The notes under the pieces were generated by a model. It saw nothing but the letters and a program-made list of their open reading frames with translations. It was not told the DNA's origin and searched no databases. 64,000 nt of DNA from CALMFG01 sp963674805 (lineage in GTDB: Bacteria > Bacillota > Clostridia > Christensenellales > CALMFG01). Both the position numbers and the translations under genes were made by a program. Shown piece after piece: positions 42,012 through 50,764 of the stretch; positions within the stretch are counted from its first letter, which is position 1; every line of letters begins with the position of its first letter. The DNA lies in contig CAXXNY010000005.1 in the NCBI GenBank assembly GCA_963674805.2, positions 310,001-374,000 on the forward strand, written 5' to 3'.

Positions 42012-43318
42012 ACCTGACCCTGCTGGGTGAGAAACTGCCGCACAGCTTATCGCCGAAAATACATCAGATTGTATTTGAAAAAACAGGCATGCCGGGCACA
42101 TACGGCTTGAGCGAAATCAGCCGGGAAGGTTTGGACGCGTTTATGCACGTATTCAAAGCCGGTGCGTTTGACGGGATGAATGTCACGATTCCCTATAAAA
42201 CGGACGTGATACCATACATGGATGCGCTGTCGCCGCAGGCTGAAAAAATAGGGGCTGTGAATACGATTAAGCGCGAAGGGACTTTGCTTTATGGGTATAA
42301 TACCGACTATGATGGCTTCGGTGCGCTTTTGGATGCACACTTTATTGATGTTAAAGGCGGGCGTTTTACTGTGCTGGGAGCCGGAGGCGCAGCAAGAAGT
42401 GTGCTGGCCTATCTGGATGACCACGGTGCTGAGGCAATTGTGTTGGTATCGCGAAATAAAGCGCGTGCTGCAGAGAAAATAGATGTGTCACAATATACCT
42501 GTCCGGTTGAGATGATCGGATATGAGAACATAGATATTGCGGATACGGTGGTGATTAATACGACACCGGTTGGCATGTACCCGCATATAGATGCGTCACC
42601 ATTGACGCCGATGGCCTTAAACGGCTGTCTGGCGGTTGTGGATTTGATTTATAACCCCGAGACAACCAAACTGATGCAGGATGCGAAAGACGCCGGAATC
42701 CAAGCCGTGAACGGATTGCTGATGCTGACGGCGCAGGCGGTAAAGGCGCAGAGCATCTGGCAGGGCAAGGAGATTGATGGCGGCTTGACGCGGTATATCA
42801 AAAACCAGTTGAGCACGAAGCAGGGAAATCTTGTCCTCATCGGGATGCCGGGATGCGGCAAGACCACAATCGGCAGAGCGCTGTCAAAACAGCTCAACAT
42901 GGCGTTGGTTGACACGGACGAAGCGATAACTGAGCGATACGGGGATATTCCTTCGCTGTTTAAAAAAGGTGAGCCTGACTTCCGCGAAAAAGAATCGCTG
43001 GTTGCCGAAGAAACCGCTATGATGGAGAATACGGTCATCTGCACGGGCGGCGGAATTATCAAAAATAAGCGCAATATGACGAAGCTCGCAGAGAACGGCA
43101 CCATTGTTTTTATAGACCGGCCGGTCGATGCAATTTTATCGGATATTGACCACGATTCACGCCCGTTGTTGAACGGGAAAGCGGAATCGCTGACGAAGCT
43201 GTATGATGAACGGATTGCGCTTTACCAAAGGTATGCGTATCTCGTTATTGAAGGCATGGGAAGCATTGAACAAGTCACAAAGAAAATCGCGAACGCGTGG
43301 GAGGGCAGAACCATATGA
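42008..43318 (+). CDS. aroE-aroK: Shikimate dehydrogenase - shikimate kinase fusion
   Basis: 436 residues. Residues 1 to about 265 are AroE: LLGEKLPHSLSPKIHQIVF, GMNVTIPYKTDVIPYMD (catalytic Lys), GYNTDYDGFGALLDA, LGAGGAARSVLAYL (NADP loop) and NTTPVGMYP. Residues about 274-436 are shikimate kinase: Walker A GMPGCGKTT at 279-287, LVDTDEAITERYGDIPSLFK with the shikimate-binding Asp, EESLVAEE-type helix, CTGGGIIKN and the DHDSRPLL lid. One protein therefore does two consecutive-in-substrate steps: dehydroshikimate to shikimate to shikimate-3-phosphate. ATGA overlaps with both neighbours. Confidence 0.94.
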   Translation: MNLTLLGEKLPHSLSPKIHQIVFEKTGMPGTYGLSEISREGLDAFMHVFKAGAFDGMNVTIPYKTDVIPYMDALSPQAEKIGAVNTIKREGTLLYGYNTDYDGFGALLDAHFIDVKGGRFTVLGAGGAARSVLAYLDDHGAEAIVLVSRNKARAAEKIDVSQYTCPVEMIGYENIDIADTVVINTTPVGMYPHIDASPLTPMALNGCLAVVDLIYNPETTKLMQDAKDAGIQAVNGLLMLTAQAVKAQSIWQGKEIDGGLTRYIKNQLSTKQGNLVLIGMPGCGKTTIGRALSKQLNMALVDTDEAITERYGDIPSLFKKGEPDFREKESLVAEETAMMENTVICTGGGIIKNKRNMTKLAENGTIVFIDRPVDAILSDIDHDSRPLLNGKAESLTKLYDERIALYQRYAYLVIEGMGSIEQVTKKIANAWEGRTI

Positions 43319-43791
43319 AACGGATACTGGTCATCAACGGACCGAATCTGAATATGCTTGGCAAGCGCGAACCGGATATTTACGGACATGAAACGCTGGC
43401 AGATTTGTGCGCCAAAATCCATGATTACGCACAAAAAAAAGGCATTCAGATCGAATGCTTTCAGTCCAACCATGAGGGTGTGATTATCGATAAAATCCAC
43501 AGCGCTGAGGAGGATATGGACGGGATCGTGATTAATCCCGCGGCTTTCACCCATTACAGCTATGCGATACTGGATGCGCTGAAGTCTATTTCCCTGCCGG
43601 CGGTTGAAGTGCATATTTCGGACATTTCGAAACGCGAACCTTTCCGCCAGCACTCCGTCACCAAGGACGGGTGCATCGCGCAGATTTCCGGCCATGGATT
43701 TGACGGCTATCTTATGGCGATTGATCGGTTGGAGCAGGAGACGGATACAGGCAGTACGGATCCGGAATATAAACTCCGTCCGAAGGCGTAG
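43315..43791 (+). CDS. aroQ: 3-dehydroquinate dehydratase, type II
   Basis: 158 residues from the ATG at 43315 (ATGA overlap). It dehydrates 3-dehydroquinate to 3-dehydroshikimate. Type II features: ILVINGPNLNMLGKREPDIYG with the catalytic Tyr and Arg loop, QSNHEGVIIDKIH, INPAAFTHYSYAILDAL, VEVHISDISKREPFR with the catalytic His, and ISGHGFDGYLMAI. With this gene all steps from DAHP to chorismate are on one transcript. Its last 80 bases overlap the convergent CapA-like gene. Confidence 0.95.
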   Translation: MKRILVINGPNLNMLGKREPDIYGHETLADLCAKIHDYAQKKGIQIECFQSNHEGVIIDKIHSAEEDMDGIVINPAAFTHYSYAILDALKSISLPAVEVHISDISKREPFRQHSVTKDGCIAQISGHGFDGYLMAIDRLEQETDTGSTDPEYKLRPKA

Positions 43792-45070
43792 CGGTTTCCG
43801 GCGGAATCATTTCGATTACATCTTCATACGCATAAACGATTTTTTCCTGGTCCTTGTTTTTCTGCGCATTATCCGGCAGGTTATCATAAAGCTCCGGATG
43901 GTGGATGAAATAGCCGGCAGGCAGTACGCGGTGGTCTTCCGCTTCCATGAAATAAATCCGGGTGTGGCGGATAAATGTGGGGACATAAGTTAAATCGCCG
44001 ATGGTAACTTTGCCGTCAGGCGAAAGCGTTACCGGCACAAAGAAAACGATGCCTGCGTTATTATACCGCGACCGCTGGTTGGAGACGAAGTTGCCGAGCG
44101 AATAGGCGACCACGCCCTCACGCTCCGTACCGTCTTCGGTGGTGACCGTGATTCGGTCAATCGTCTGCACGACGTGCGGATGATGGCCCAGAATAATATC
44201 CGCACCCATTGCGATAAACGCTTTTGCATGGTCCTCAAAAGCCGAGGAGGCTGTACGTTTAAACTCTTCCCCCCAATGACACGCCAAAACGACCACATCA
44301 GCGCCCATTTCTTTTAAAGTATCAATATCTTTTTGTACCTGATCATAATCGTCCCAGAAACGCTGGACGTAGTCCGGTTTCGCAAACCGGCTGACTTTTG
44401 AGGTCGGGTATGTGTATGCGGCGACGCCGATTTTAACGCCGTTGACGTCAGTCACATAATAGGTATTATATTGTTCTTCGTTGACTGAAACACCAGTATA
44501 ATCCATGCCGACACTGTCCAGGTTGTCGCGCGTATTTTGGACGCCGACGTCCAGATAGTCCAGAGTGTGGTTGTTGGCGAGCGTTACCATATCAATCCCC
44601 GCGGCCTGAAGCGCCTGCACGAATGAGATGGGGGAATTGAACTCCGGATAACCGGTATAACCGATTTCTTCGCCGGAGATTGTGGTTTCAAGATTCGCAA
44701 TCGCAAAATCCGCCTGCTTGATTGTATAGCTGATATCGGTCAGCGACGGGATAAAGTTATAAATATTCTCAAAACCGTCGTCTTTTCCGCGCTTTGGATT
44801 AATCAGGTTTTGTCCGCGACGGTCATAATCATAAATCATCTGCGCCTCGTGCGCCATGGCATCCCCGACAGCCGCAATCGTGATCGTGATATCCTGCGGT
44901 TCGGGTGTGGGCTCGGGAGTCGGCTCGGGTGTCGGCGTCGGTGCTTCCGATACTGCTGGGGCGGCTTCGGCGGAAAACGTTGTGACTGCGTCACATCCGC
45001 TGAAAGCAGCGGCTCCTATGATAAGTATTATTAAGATTATGATTCTGGTAGTTATATTAAAAGATTTCAT
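43712..45070 (-). CDS. CapA family (poly-gamma-glutamate synthesis-like) lipoprotein
   Basis: 452 residues. The signal peptide has a lipobox AFSGC at about residues 22-26, then a Pro-Thr-Glu linker (PTPTPEPTPEPTPEP). The domain is CapA-type metallophosphoesterase-like: ITIAAVGDAMAHEAQM, ADFAIANLETTISG, TLANNHTLDYLDVGVQNTRDNLD, DVVVLACHWGEEFKRTAS, ADIILGHHPHVVQTID and VVAYSLGNFVSNQ. The substrate is unknown; no capBC genes are nearby, so poly-glutamate synthesis is not implied. It starts inside the end of the upstream pseudouridine synthase-like gene. Confidence 0.88.
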   Translation of the reverse strand: MKSFNITTRIIILIILIIGAAAFSGCDAVTTFSAEAAPAVSEAPTPTPEPTPEPTPEPQDITITIAAVGDAMAHEAQMIYDYDRRGQNLINPKRGKDDGFENIYNFIPSLTDISYTIKQADFAIANLETTISGEEIGYTGYPEFNSPISFVQALQAAGIDMVTLANNHTLDYLDVGVQNTRDNLDSVGMDYTGVSVNEEQYNTYYVTDVNGVKIGVAAYTYPTSKVSRFAKPDYVQRFWDDYDQVQKDIDTLKEMGADVVVLACHWGEEFKRTASSAFEDHAKAFIAMGADIILGHHPHVVQTIDRITVTTEDGTEREGVVAYSLGNFVSNQRSRYNNAGIVFFVPVTLSPDGKVTIGDLTYVPTFIRHTRIYFMEAEDHRVLPAGYFIHHPELYDNLPDNAQKNKDQEKIVYAYEDVIEMIPPETATPSDGVYIPDPYCLYPSPAPTDQSP

Positions 45071-45992
45071 CCTTTTTTGATTGTGTGCCTTTCGTTAAAA
45101 TGTTATTCGGGTACGATATGTTTTCCATGTTCAATTCGACATGGTTGAGATAAAAGTAAGGCTCTGTGTCTCCGACGGAAAAACGAAGCCGCTTTAACCA
45201 CAGCGTTTCATAATCCATTTGGGCTTTTCGATTCGCGCGCCGGTTGCCGAATATCGTATCGCCAAGAACCGGGCATCCGATATAGGCCATATGTGCATTG
45301 ACCTGAAAACGTCGGTACGTGAGGGGGCTGATCTCAACAATGGTATGCTTTTCAAGTGGGTTGATGCACTTATACCGCGTAACGATTGGGTACGCGCCCT
45401 CCTGCGGCTGGCTGAAAATCCGGCAGTGCACATCCATATAATCCAGCATTTCATCGATCTCGGCTTCCGGGTGCCCCACGACCGCGGCCTCAAAGGTCAT
45501 CAGCACTTTACGCTGGGTCAGCGCCGCAGTCATATAATGATAGGCTTCCTCATGCTTGGCAATCAGCAGAATTCCGCCTGAAAACTCTGATAAGGTATAA
45601 CAAAGGTATGGCACAGTGAGCGATTCAACGCTGTATTCACCTTTCTGGAGCATATATTCCAGTGTCATATCATAGACGTTCACGTCGCCTGCCTTATACT
45701 CATCAAACGACAGTACACCCGGCATCTTTTCAATCGCAATGAAATTCTCATCCTCATAGAGAATGTCAAGCACAGGCGGCAGTCCTAGATGGAAGAAGAA
45801 GAGATTAAGCGAAATCTCATCGCCGTCCGAGACGAACACATCATTCTTGACGACCCTGCCGTTAAGATAGATGTTGCCGTTCATATGCGCGTTAATAATC
45901 GTATCCGGTTTTGCGTTTGGGTAAGCGATGCTGATATAATTCAAGATCATAACCGGCTGAGTGCCGACACCGTCTACCGTGATTTCAATCAT
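45057..45992 (-). CDS. RluA-type pseudouridine synthase homologue lacking the catalytic Asp
   Basis: 311 residues from the ATG at 45992 (an earlier TTG at 46019 is possible). Residues about 1-75 look like an S4 RNA-binding domain (MILNYISIAYPNAKP, GRVVKNDVFVSDGDEI). The rest follows the RluA fold: ILYEDENFIAIEKMPGVL, GGILLIAKHEEAYHYM and VNAHMAYIGCPVLGDTIFG. The catalytic HRLDxxTSG motif is replaced by YTLSEFSGG, so the Asp nucleophile is Ser, and the usual GRTHQIRVH is YRRFQVNAH. The enzyme is probably inactive as a synthase and may act as an RNA-binding protein. It precedes the CapA-like gene with a 14-base overlap. Confidence 0.8.
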   Translation of the reverse strand: MIEITVDGVGTQPVMILNYISIAYPNAKPDTIINAHMNGNIYLNGRVVKNDVFVSDGDEISLNLFFFHLGLPPVLDILYEDENFIAIEKMPGVLSFDEYKAGDVNVYDMTLEYMLQKGEYSVESLTVPYLCYTLSEFSGGILLIAKHEEAYHYMTAALTQRKVLMTFEAAVVGHPEAEIDEMLDYMDVHCRIFSQPQEGAYPIVTRYKCINPLEKHTIVEISPLTYRRFQVNAHMAYIGCPVLGDTIFGNRRANRKAQMDYETLWLKRLRFSVGDTEPYFYLNHVELNMENISYPNNILTKGTQSKKDEIF

Positions 45993-46136
45993 CCTGTTTT
46001 GCCCTTTTCTTTGTTTCAACCCCGATTTTACTATATAAACCGGTTGTAATGCAAGGCGGATACTGTGAATAATCTATATGGTCTTTTTTTACGGTAAAAA
46101 AGATGAAAAAACAGTAAAAGTTTTAATTCTGTTAAT

Positions 46137-46165
46137 TTGAACATCACTGGAATAAATGATATAGT
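46137..46165 (+). promoter_or_regulatory. Promoter for the def-fmt operon
   Basis: TTGAAC (46137-46142) and TATAGT (46160-46165) are spaced by 17 bases, about 93 bases before def. The 46020-46257 gap is AT-rich and otherwise shows nothing I can name. Confidence 0.55.
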
Positions 46166-46257
46166 ATATTAAAGTCGGAGATATCGGCAGATATAGTGGA
46201 ATAGACATTTTTTGAAAATGATGATATAAGTTTGAAAAGACATTCGGAGGTTTAAAC

Positions 46258-46746
46258 GTGGCATTAAGAAACATTTTAAAGGGGAATGACAATCCCCGGC
46301 TGAGAAAAAAATCAAAACCGGTCAGGGAGATCAATGACCGAATTATTGAGCTTGTTGAGGATATGAAGGAAACGCTTAAAACCGAAGAAGGTGTCGGACT
46401 GGCCGCACCGCAGGTGGGCGTTTTAAGACGCGTCATCTTTGTTGATGACGGGGAAACGGCAATGGAGATCATTAACCCCGAGATTAAAAACCCGAGCGGG
46501 AGCTCGATTGAGAAAGAAGGGTGCCTGTCGCTGCTGCCTCAGACCGGATATGTGGAGCGTCCTGACAAGCTGACGATTACCGGACTTCGTGTGAACGGCG
46601 AAAAGCTGGATATGATTGCAGAAGGGATGCTGGCGCGCATCATCTGCCATGAAGTGGATCATCTGGACGGCATTCTGTTCACCGACAAGGTGATTCCTGA
46701 AGAGGAATTGGAGATTACCGAGGAGCCGGAGGCAGCCAATATATGA
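46258..46746 (+). CDS. def: Peptide deformylase
   Basis: 162 residues. It removes the formyl group from nascent proteins. The three metal/active-site motifs are intact: GVGLAAPQVG at about residues 46-55, EGCLSLLPQ at about 90-98, and ICHEVDHLDGILFTD with HExxH at about 130-144. GTG start behind GGAGG. It has a short acidic C-terminal tail. The stop overlaps the fmt start (ATGA). Confidence 0.96.
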   Translation: MALRNILKGNDNPRLRKKSKPVREINDRIIELVEDMKETLKTEEGVGLAAPQVGVLRRVIFVDDGETAMEIINPEIKNPSGSSIEKEGCLSLLPQTGYVERPDKLTITGLRVNGEKLDMIAEGMLARIICHEVDHLDGILFTDKVIPEEELEITEEPEAANI

Positions 46747-47675
46747 GAATCGCCTTTCTGGGAACGCCGGATTTCGCCGTGCCCAGCCTTGAGATGTTGA
46801 TTAAACAGCAGCATGATATAGCCGGCGTGTTTTGTCAGCCGGATCGGAAAAGCGGAAGGGGACACAAGGTGTCCTTTTCTCCGGTTAAGGAGACGGCGCT
46901 GACACAAGGTTTGCCAGTTTTTCAGTTTGATAAAATTAAATCGCCGGAGGGCGTTGCCGCATTGAAGTCACTGGACGCAGATCTGATGATTACGGCGGCT
47001 TTCGGCCAGATATTGTCGCAGGAGATTCTGGACATCCCGCGGCTGGGATGTATCAATGTCCATGCATCATTACTGCCGAAGTACCGCGGCGCGGCGCCCG
47101 TGCAGTGGGCAATCATGAACGGCGAAACCGAAACGGGTATCACCACGATGATGACAAATGCCGGACTGGATACCGGCGATATTTTATTAAAGAAAAAAAC
47201 TAAAATCGGGGAAACCGAAACCGGGGGCGGGCTGTATCAGCGGCTGGCGGTTTTAGGTGCCCAGACTTTAAAAGAGACACTTGAACAGCTGGAAGCAGGC
47301 AAGCTGAAACCGGAAAAGCAGGACGAAGCGCAAGCCAGTTATTATCCGATGCTGACCAAAGACATGGCCAAACTGGATTTTAGCCAGTCCGCAAATGATT
47401 TAATCAATCAGGTGCGCGCACTGGATCCGGTGATGAAGTGCTTTGTTAATTATAATGGAGAGTCTGTAAAACTGTTAAAACTCAGCCGGACAGCGGTTAG
47501 CCCATCCGGAAAGCCGGGCGAAATCATCGTATCAGACCCGAAGTCCGGCCTGATTGTGATGACCGGAGATATGCCGGTAATGGTGGACGAGATTCAAATG
47601 CCGGGCGGCAAGCGGATGAACGCTAAGGATTTCCTGCGCGGCAGGAGCATTCCGGCGGGGGAATTCTTTGAATAA
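46743..47675 (+). CDS. fmt: Methionyl-tRNA formyltransferase
   Basis: 310 residues. It formylates initiator Met-tRNA, the reaction that Def later reverses. N-terminal formyltransferase domain: RIAFLGTPDFAVPSLEML, QPDRKSGRG, NVHASLLPKYRGAAPVQWAIMNGE (catalytic Asn-x-His) and NAGLDTGDILL (catalytic Asp). C-terminal OB-like domain from about residue 205 (KDMAKLDFSQSANDLINQVRALDP). The end overlaps rsmB by eight bases. Confidence 0.96.
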   Translation: MRIAFLGTPDFAVPSLEMLIKQQHDIAGVFCQPDRKSGRGHKVSFSPVKETALTQGLPVFQFDKIKSPEGVAALKSLDADLMITAAFGQILSQEILDIPRLGCINVHASLLPKYRGAAPVQWAIMNGETETGITTMMTNAGLDTGDILLKKKTKIGETETGGGLYQRLAVLGAQTLKETLEQLEAGKLKPEKQDEAQASYYPMLTKDMAKLDFSQSANDLINQVRALDPVMKCFVNYNGESVKLLKLSRTAVSPSGKPGEIIVSDPKSGLIVMTGDMPVMVDEIQMPGGKRMNAKDFLRGRSIPAGEFFE

Positions 47676-48990
47676 AACATTACGCCTGACGGCTTATTTG
47701 GTTTTGAAAAAAGTCTACTTCAATGATGCCTACCTGAATATGGCGATAAAGACCATCAACACGTGCCATCTCGACACATCCGACACCGCTTTTGTGACAC
47801 GGCTGACCCATACGGTGCTGGAGCACCAGAACCAGATCGATTATGCATATGCGCCGCTGGTAGCCGGCAAGCGTATCCATACAGCAATCCGCATTATCCT
47901 CAGAATGGCGGTTGCGGAAATGCTGTTTTTAAATACGCCTGACCGCGCGGCAATTAATGAGGCAGTTTCGCTGACCGAACGCATTGGCAAGGCGCCGCTG
48001 AAAGGCTTTGTCAATGCTGTTTTAAGGAAATTTTCTCAAAACAAAAACCAGATTGTCTACCCGAACGAAGAAGAAAACTTAGTTGAATATCTTAATGTTT
48101 TCAGCGGCTATCAGAAATGGCTGATCGAAGAAGTAATCGGCAGTTATGGGGTAGAAACCGCGAAAGCGTTACTACTGTACAAAAAAGAGGATTCGGGTTC
48201 GACAAATGTACGGTTGAATACCCTAAAGGGCACGCCGCAAGCAATTGCCGCAGAGATAAAAGCAGATGGTTTGGAAATCACAGCGGATAGCTGGTTTGAA
48301 GATTCGGCTTTGGTTTCGCACTTCACGGGCATCGAACAACGGGATTTATTCCGGCAGGGAAAGATCACCGTGATGGGTCTGGCATCCATGCTAGCGGTGC
48401 GTTTATGCGGCGTAAAGCCGGGAATGCGTGTGCTGGACGCCTGTGCCGCACCCGGAGGCAAGACAGCCTATCTGGCGGCGCTGATGGAAAACACGGGCAA
48501 TATTACGGCCTGGGATATTCATCCGCACCGTGTAGAACTGATAGAAAAAAATATGAACCGGCTGGGCGTCACTAATGTTGAAACGGACGTCAAGGATGCG
48601 GCTGTATTTGATTCGCAATATACGGACAAATTTGACCTTGTTTTAGCGGATATGCCTTGTACGTCACTGGGGCTGGCATACCGAAAGCCGGACATCAAGC
48701 GGATGAAGACAGAAGCGGATGCACTGTCGCTGGCGAATATCCAAAAACAGCTATTGAGTAATTTAAAACGATATGTGAAGCCCGGCGGAACGCTGCTGGC
48801 GGCAACCTGCAGCATTACCAAGGCGGAGTCGGATATTGATTGGTTTTTTAAAGAGAATTCGGACTTTGAAGAAGAAATAACCGATATGCCGAATGGGATG
48901 GAATACGTAAAACTGACGCACGGGATACAGTTGTTACCGGATATCTCGGGTACGGATGGATTTTTTATATGCAAAATGAAACGAAGTTAA
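47668..48990 (+). CDS. rsmB: 16S rRNA (cytosine-967-C5)-methyltransferase
   Basis: 440 residues. Residues about 1-140 are a NusB-like RNA-binding domain (DTAFVTRLTHTVLEHQNQID, AINEAVSLTERI). The methyltransferase domain has VLDACAAPGGKTAYLAALM (motif I), VLADMPCTSLGLAYRKPDIK (motif IV, Pro-Cys present though Met replaces the usual Ala) and LLAATCSITKAES (motif VI catalytic Cys). TTG start inside fmt; the end overlaps rlmN by 22 bases. Confidence 0.93.
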   Translation: MNKTLRLTAYLVLKKVYFNDAYLNMAIKTINTCHLDTSDTAFVTRLTHTVLEHQNQIDYAYAPLVAGKRIHTAIRIILRMAVAEMLFLNTPDRAAINEAVSLTERIGKAPLKGFVNAVLRKFSQNKNQIVYPNEEENLVEYLNVFSGYQKWLIEEVIGSYGVETAKALLLYKKEDSGSTNVRLNTLKGTPQAIAAEIKADGLEITADSWFEDSALVSHFTGIEQRDLFRQGKITVMGLASMLAVRLCGVKPGMRVLDACAAPGGKTAYLAALMENTGNITAWDIHPHRVELIEKNMNRLGVTNVETDVKDAAVFDSQYTDKFDLVLADMPCTSLGLAYRKPDIKRMKTEADALSLANIQKQLLSNLKRYVKPGGTLLAATCSITKAESDIDWFFKENSDFEEEITDMPNGMEYVKLTHGIQLLPDISGTDGFFICKMKRS

Positions 48991-50003
48991 AACTGCTGCT
49001 GGACGAGTCGCTGGGCGAACTGAAAGCGCTTGCAGAGGAGAAGGGACAGAAACCCTACCGCGGCGACCAGCTGTACCGCTGGCTGAATGCTGGCGTGCCG
49101 TTTGAAAAGATGAGCAACCTGCCGGATGCGTTTATTGATGCGCTGAAGCAGGAATATACCGAAGGGTATGCCGAAATAAAGAACCGACAGGTGTCCAAAG
49201 ACGGCACCATCAAATATCTATTTGGGATGAAAGACGGCGTTTTGGTGGAAAGCGTGCTGATGCACCAGACCTACGGAAACACGCTTTGTATTTCCACCCA
49301 GGCCGGATGCCGGATGGGGTGCGCATTCTGCGCATCGGGCAAGCTTGGGCTGGAACGCAATTTAACCTCCGGAGAGATTTTATCGCAGGTGGTCGGTGTT
49401 AAAGCGGATGGTCAGGCCGTCAACAACATCGTTTTGATGGGTATGGGCGAGCCGTTTGACAACTATGACAATGTAATTAAGTTTTTAAGGCAGGCCAACA
49501 GCGAAAAGGGTCTGAACATCGGCATCCGCAGTATTTCAGTTTCTACCTGCGGGCTGGTGCCGGAGATTATCCGGTTCAGCGAAGAAGGGCTGGCGGTCAC
49601 GCTGGCGATTTCGCTGCATGCGCCGAACGATGAAATCAGGCGGCGCATTATGCCGGCGGCCAAACGCTATACCATCGGCGAGGTCATTGACAGTGCCAAA
49701 TATTACTTTAACAAAACTGGGAGACGGGTTATAATAGAATATGTGTTGATTGACGGGGTCAACAACCTGCCGGAACACGCGGCGGAGCTGGCCAAGCGCC
49801 TGAATGGGCTGAACTGTCATATCAACCTGATTCCGTATAACGACGCTGCATCTGACTTTAAAAAGCCCTCTGACGAGGCGGTTAAGGCGTTTGTGGCGGA
49901 ACTTAAAAAGCACGGCGCGTTCGCAACCGTTCGCAAAACCAGCGGGGATGATATCGACGGTGCGTGCGGACAGTTGAGGCTGAAGGAAACGCGCACGCGA
50001 TAA
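48969..50003 (+). CDS. rlmN: 23S rRNA (adenine-2503-C2)-methyltransferase, radical SAM
   Basis: 344 residues. It methylates A2503 of 23S rRNA and A37 of some tRNAs. The radical SAM cluster motif is CRMGCAFC at about residues 115-122, within TQAGCRMGCAFCASGKLGL. NIVLMGMGEPFDNYDNV follows, with SVSTCGLVPEI, and the second catalytic Cys is in the C-terminal DDIDGACGQL. It fits the Clostridia order rsmB-rlmN-prpC-prkC. Confidence 0.96.
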   Translation: MQNETKLKLLLDESLGELKALAEEKGQKPYRGDQLYRWLNAGVPFEKMSNLPDAFIDALKQEYTEGYAEIKNRQVSKDGTIKYLFGMKDGVLVESVLMHQTYGNTLCISTQAGCRMGCAFCASGKLGLERNLTSGEILSQVVGVKADGQAVNNIVLMGMGEPFDNYDNVIKFLRQANSEKGLNIGIRSISVSTCGLVPEIIRFSEEGLAVTLAISLHAPNDEIRRRIMPAAKRYTIGEVIDSAKYYFNKTGRRVIIEYVLIDGVNNLPEHAAELAKRLNGLNCHINLIPYNDAASDFKKPSDEAVKAFVAELKKHGAFATVRKTSGDDIDGACGQLRLKETRTR

Positions 50004-50022
50004 AAGGGGCAGTAATAACCGC

Positions 50023-50736
50023 ATGGAGATCGTAAAAACCACTCACCTCGGAAATATCAGAAAAAACAACGAAGATGCGATGCTTGTCAAAGAAAAAGAC
50101 GGCATGGCGCTTCTTGTGATTGCCGACGGAATGGGCGGGCATAACGCGGGTGAAGTGGCGAGCGGCATGGCGGTGATGTGCATCTGTGAATATGTGTTTG
50201 ACCACCCGGAAGACGAACCGGGAAATGTATTGCGCGCGGCTGTCAGATATGCCAACAACGCGATCTATGAGCGTGCAAAAAATAATGCGGCACACCGCGG
50301 AATGGGGACGACCATTACCGCAGCGCTGATTAAGTCCGGACGCGTCACGATTGCGAATGTCGGAGACAGCCGGGTTTACCGTATGTCGCAGGGCAGCCTG
50401 GAGCAAATCACGGTCGACCATTCCTATGTCCAGCAGCTTGTACAGCGCGGCGTCATTACTCCGGAGGAAGCGAAAACCCACCCAAGGCGCAATTTAATCA
50501 CCCGTTCGGTAGGGATAACTGCGCGGGTCAAGACGGATGTGTTTCACGGCGGGTTGAGAAGCGGAGATGTTATGCTGCTTTGTTCTGACGGGCTGACATC
50601 GCATGTTAATGATAAAGATATCGAAAAGATTTTAAATGAAGACTGTATGTTAACAGATAAAATAGAGAATCTGAAAACGCAGGCGCTTAACGCCGGCGGT
50701 TCGGACAATATCACGATTATTCTTGCAAAAGAATAG
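50023..50736 (+). CDS. prpC: PP2C-type Ser/Thr protein phosphatase
   Basis: 237 residues. It reverses PrkC phosphorylation. PPM motifs: THLGNIRKNNEDAMLV at the N-terminus, VIADGMGGHNAGEVASGMAV (metal Asp), GMGTTITAALI, IANVGDSRVYRM, LCSDGLTSHV (metal Asp) and AGGSDNITIILA (metal Asp). All metal-binding aspartates are present. It precedes prkC by 28 bases. Confidence 0.95.
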   Translation: MEIVKTTHLGNIRKNNEDAMLVKEKDGMALLVIADGMGGHNAGEVASGMAVMCICEYVFDHPEDEPGNVLRAAVRYANNAIYERAKNNAAHRGMGTTITAALIKSGRVTIANVGDSRVYRMSQGSLEQITVDHSYVQQLVQRGVITPEEAKTHPRRNLITRSVGITARVKTDVFHGGLRSGDVMLLCSDGLTSHVNDKDIEKILNEDCMLTDKIENLKTQALNAGGSDNITIILAKE

Positions 50737-50764
50737 TCGGATCGATCAGGGGAAATATTGAACT

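Noticed and set aside
43712..45070. Poly-gamma-glutamate capsule locus
   Set aside because: Only a CapA-type domain protein is present; capB and capC homologues are absent, and CapA-like lipoproteins are common without capsules.
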